From the NCBI GenBank assembly GCA_028293225.1, contig JAQGPE010000810.1, positions 1-5,614 on the forward strand: a stretch of 5,614 bases of DNA, given 5' to 3'. A program made the translations under genes and the position numbers. A model generated the notes under the pieces. That model searched no databases and had not been told where the DNA came from. It worked only from the letters and a program-made list of their open reading frames with translations. Position 1 is the first letter of the stretch. Each line of letters opens with the position of its first letter. Positions 3,818-5,614 of the stretch are shown here, one piece after another. The stretch is from Akkermansiaceae bacterium (GTDB taxonomy: Bacteria > Verrucomicrobiota > Verrucomicrobiia > Verrucomicrobiales > Akkermansiaceae).

Positions 3818-5614
3818 TCAGCGCTTACGCGCCCCTTTCTTGGAAAAGTTCCCTTTCGGATACGACGTCTTCGCTTTCGTCTGCGTCGGCACCGAGCCAT
3901 CGCCTTTCAACGCCGCAATCTGGTCGCGGATGTGCGCGGCACGCTCGAACTCCAGCTTGGCCGCGGCGTCGCGCATGTCGGATTCCAACTCTGCCAGCAC
4001 GCGGACCTTGTCGTAGGCTTCCTCATCCTCGGCTACCAGCGAGGACACCAGCCTTCCGGCCGCTTCCCGCTGGTTCGAGTAAACCTGCAGGCTCTCCTGG
4101 ACCGCACGCTTCACGCCCAGCGGAGTGATGTTGTGCTCCTCGTTGTGCGCCTGCTGCCGAGCGCGGCGGTACTCGGTGACGTCGATCAGCTTCTGGATCG
4201 AGTCGGTCACCACATCGCAGAACAGCACGCACTGGCCATTGATGTGACGCGCCGCACGGCCTGCCGTCTGGATCAGGCTGGTCTCGTTGCGCAGGAAGCC
4301 CTCCTTGTCCGCATCCAGGATGCAGACCAGCGAAACTTCCGGCAGGTCCAGGCCTTCGCGCAGCAGGTTGATCCCGACCAGCACGTCGAAAGCCGCCGCC
4401 CGCAACTGCCGCAAAATTTCCACCCGCTCCACCGCATCGATATCGGCGTGGATGTAGCGCACCTTCAAGCCGGTGCCCTGCAGGTATTCCGTCAGATCTT
4501 CCGCGGTCTTCTTGGTCAGTGTCGTGACCAGCACCCGCTCGCCCTTCTCGACCCGGTTGCGGCACAGCTCGATCGTTTCGTCGATCTGGCCACGCAGCGG
4601 CCGCAGTACCAGCGTCGGGTCCAGCAGGCCGGTCGGACGAATGATCTGCTCCACCACCAGCGCCTTGCCCGGCTTGGTCGGGTCAAAGGCCGCCACCGGT
4701 TCGGCGCTGCCACTCGGCACGATCCGCAGGTTCTTGAGATCGATGTGGGTGAAACCGCGATCATCACCGCGTCCCTTCACCGGAATGTAGCGGCGGTTTT
4801 CAGGCCGCGAGTTGACGATCTCGAACGGCCCCGGCGTTGCCGAAACGTAGAGCCGCTGCTTGGTCATGTGCATGAACTCGTCAAAGCGCAGCGGCCGGTT
4901 GTCCAGCGCGCTCGGCAGGCGGAAGCCGTGGTCGACCAGCACGGTCTTGCGGCTCTTGTCGCCCTCGTACATCCCGCCGACCTGCGGGATCGTCGCGTGG
5001 CTCTCGTCCATCAGCAGCAGGAAATCCTTCGGGAAGAAATCCAGCAGGGTGTAGGGCTGCGCACCCGGTGGCCGCCCGGTCAGGTGGCGCGAGTAGTTTT
5101 CGATCCCCTGGCAGAAGCCCATCTCCTGCATCATCTCGATATCGTAGTCGGTGCGCATGCGCAGCCTCTGAGCCTCGATCAGTTTGCCGTCCTTTTCGAA
5201 CTCCTCGACGCGCGCGTCGGCCTCTTTGCGGATTTCCACGATCGCCCGCTTCATCTTGTCCCCCGGCGTCACGAACTGCTTGGCCGGGAAAAAGGTGTGC
5301 TTGTCAACCCGGTCGATCGTCGCACCGGTCAGCGTGTCGATCGTCGTGATGCGATCCACCTCGTCGCCGAAAAACTCCACCCGCACCGCGGTCTCATCGA
5401 GATAGGCCGGGTGCACCTCGACCACGTCGCCGCGCACGCGGAACTTGCCGCGGCCGAAGGCGATGTCGTTGCGCTCGAACAAAATCGAGACCAGCGCCTG
5501 CAGCAGATCGTCGCGGCGGATCTGCTGCCCCACCCACACCGGCACCATCATGCCCTTGTAATCATCCGGCGAACCCAAGCCGTAAATACAACTCACCGAG
5601 GCGATCACGATCGT
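3818..5614 (-). CDS. uvrB: UvrB, excinuclease ABC subunit B (5' partial)
   Basis: The 598 codons visible run in from the right edge and cover UvrB from the ASVSCIYGLGSPDDY motif onward. By comparison with the 673-aa E. coli protein, about 130-140 N-terminal residues, including Walker A and most of the beta-hairpin, are off the window. Numbering from the GTG codon at 5608, conserved blocks are GIENYSRHLTGR (168-179), the DESH box (201-204), YGFRLPSALDNRPL-like 227-240, YVSATPG (254-260), RPTGLLDP (324-331), the helicase motifs VGINLLREGLDLPEVSL and LIQTAGRAAR (445-454), and a C-terminal UVR domain (about 539-568). UvrB is the damage-verifying helicase of nucleotide excision repair, loaded by UvrA and nicked-complex partner of UvrC. 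It carries about 47 extra residues between YVSATPG and RPTGLLDP. The tail after the UVR domain is basic. It heads the minus-strand run with the PLD-fold and exonuclease genes. Confidence 0.97.
   Translation of the reverse strand, partial: TIVIASVSCIYGLGSPDDYKGMMVPVWVGQQIRRDDLLQALVSILFERNDIAFGRGKFRVRGDVVEVHPAYLDETAVRVEFFGDEVDRITTIDTLTGATIDRVDKHTFFPAKQFVTPGDKMKRAIVEIRKEADARVEEFEKDGKLIEAQRLRMRTDYDIEMMQEMGFCQGIENYSRHLTGRPPGAQPYTLLDFFPKDFLLLMDESHATIPQVGGMYEGDKSRKTVLVDHGFRLPSALDNRPLRFDEFMHMTKQRLYVSATPGPFEIVNSRPENRRYIPVKGRGDDRGFTHIDLKNLRIVPSGSAEPVAAFDPTKPGKALVVEQIIRPTGLLDPTLVLRPLRGQIDETIELCRNRVEKGERVLVTTLTKKTAEDLTEYLQGTGLKVRYIHADIDAVERVEILRQLRAAAFDVLVGINLLREGLDLPEVSLVCILDADKEGFLRNETSLIQTAGRAARHINGQCVLFCDVVTDSIQKLIDVTEYRRARQQAHNEEHNITPLGVKRAVQESLQVYSNQREAAGRLVSSLVAEDEEAYDKVRVLAELESDMRDAAAKLEFERAAHIRDQIAALKGDGSVPTQTKAKTSYPKGNFSKKGARKR

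Noticed and set aside
4023..4565. Second minus-strand frame of 180 codons inside uvrB
   Set aside because: It is out of frame with a continuous, motif-rich UvrB reading frame and has the Gly/Arg/Pro bias of a shadow.
2726..5614. Antiphage defence island interpretation of the nuclease genes
   Set aside because: A PLD-fold nuclease and an exonuclease do occur in defence loci, but here they follow a housekeeping repair gene, and no helicase-restriction, toxin, CRISPR, integrase or other defence gene is visible.
1..5614. tRNA, rRNA, CRISPR array, insertion sequence or attachment site
   Set aside because: No cloverleaf, repeated spacer pattern, transposase motif or terminal inverted repeat with target duplication was seen; the longest gap between genes is 157 bases.

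Overview
This is a GC-rich bacterial window (roughly 60% or more G+C by eye) that is almost fully coding. It holds six protein genes and no RNA gene, CRISPR array or insertion sequence that I can recognise. Most starts lack a Shine-Dalgarno sequence at normal spacing. Lineage cannot be fixed from the sequence alone. The overall look (GC-rich, Tat-exported deacetylase, UvrB with a long insertion) made me think of Verrucomicrobiota, but that is a low-confidence impression.

Left part, plus strand (1-2149): the window opens inside the C-terminal DNA-binding domain of an AraC-family regulator. It is followed by an SDR-fold protein that lacks the usual Tyr/Lys active-site pair, then 21 bases later by a Tat-exported NodB-fold (PuuE/allantoinase-like) deacetylase. 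A strong hairpin followed by six T's (2107-2149) closes this unit. The simplest reading is a small transcription unit, possibly controlled by the AraC protein, that modifies an unidentified small molecule or glycan.

Middle, plus strand (2150-2718): a short nitroreductase-family flavoprotein is expressed as its own unit downstream of the terminator. The terminator is the main reason to place its start at 2209 (or 2194) rather than further upstream.

Right part, minus strand (5614 down to 2726): a tight run of three DNA/nucleic-acid genes is transcribed towards the nitroreductase: uvrB (5' end off the window), a one-HKD phospholipase-D-fold protein, and a DEDDh 3'-5' exonuclease. Gaps are 9 and 36 nt. 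All three lie in one reading frame, with no stop between them other than the two genes' own stops. The most unusual items are here. The PLD-fold protein has exactly four cysteines, three arranged C-x2-C-x5-C at its C-terminus, the spacing of the iron-sulfur staple in AddB and Cas4 nucleases. UvrB carries about 47 extra residues between the SATPG motif and the RPTGLLDP motif. A repair-linked nuclease cassette is a reasonable but unproven hypothesis.
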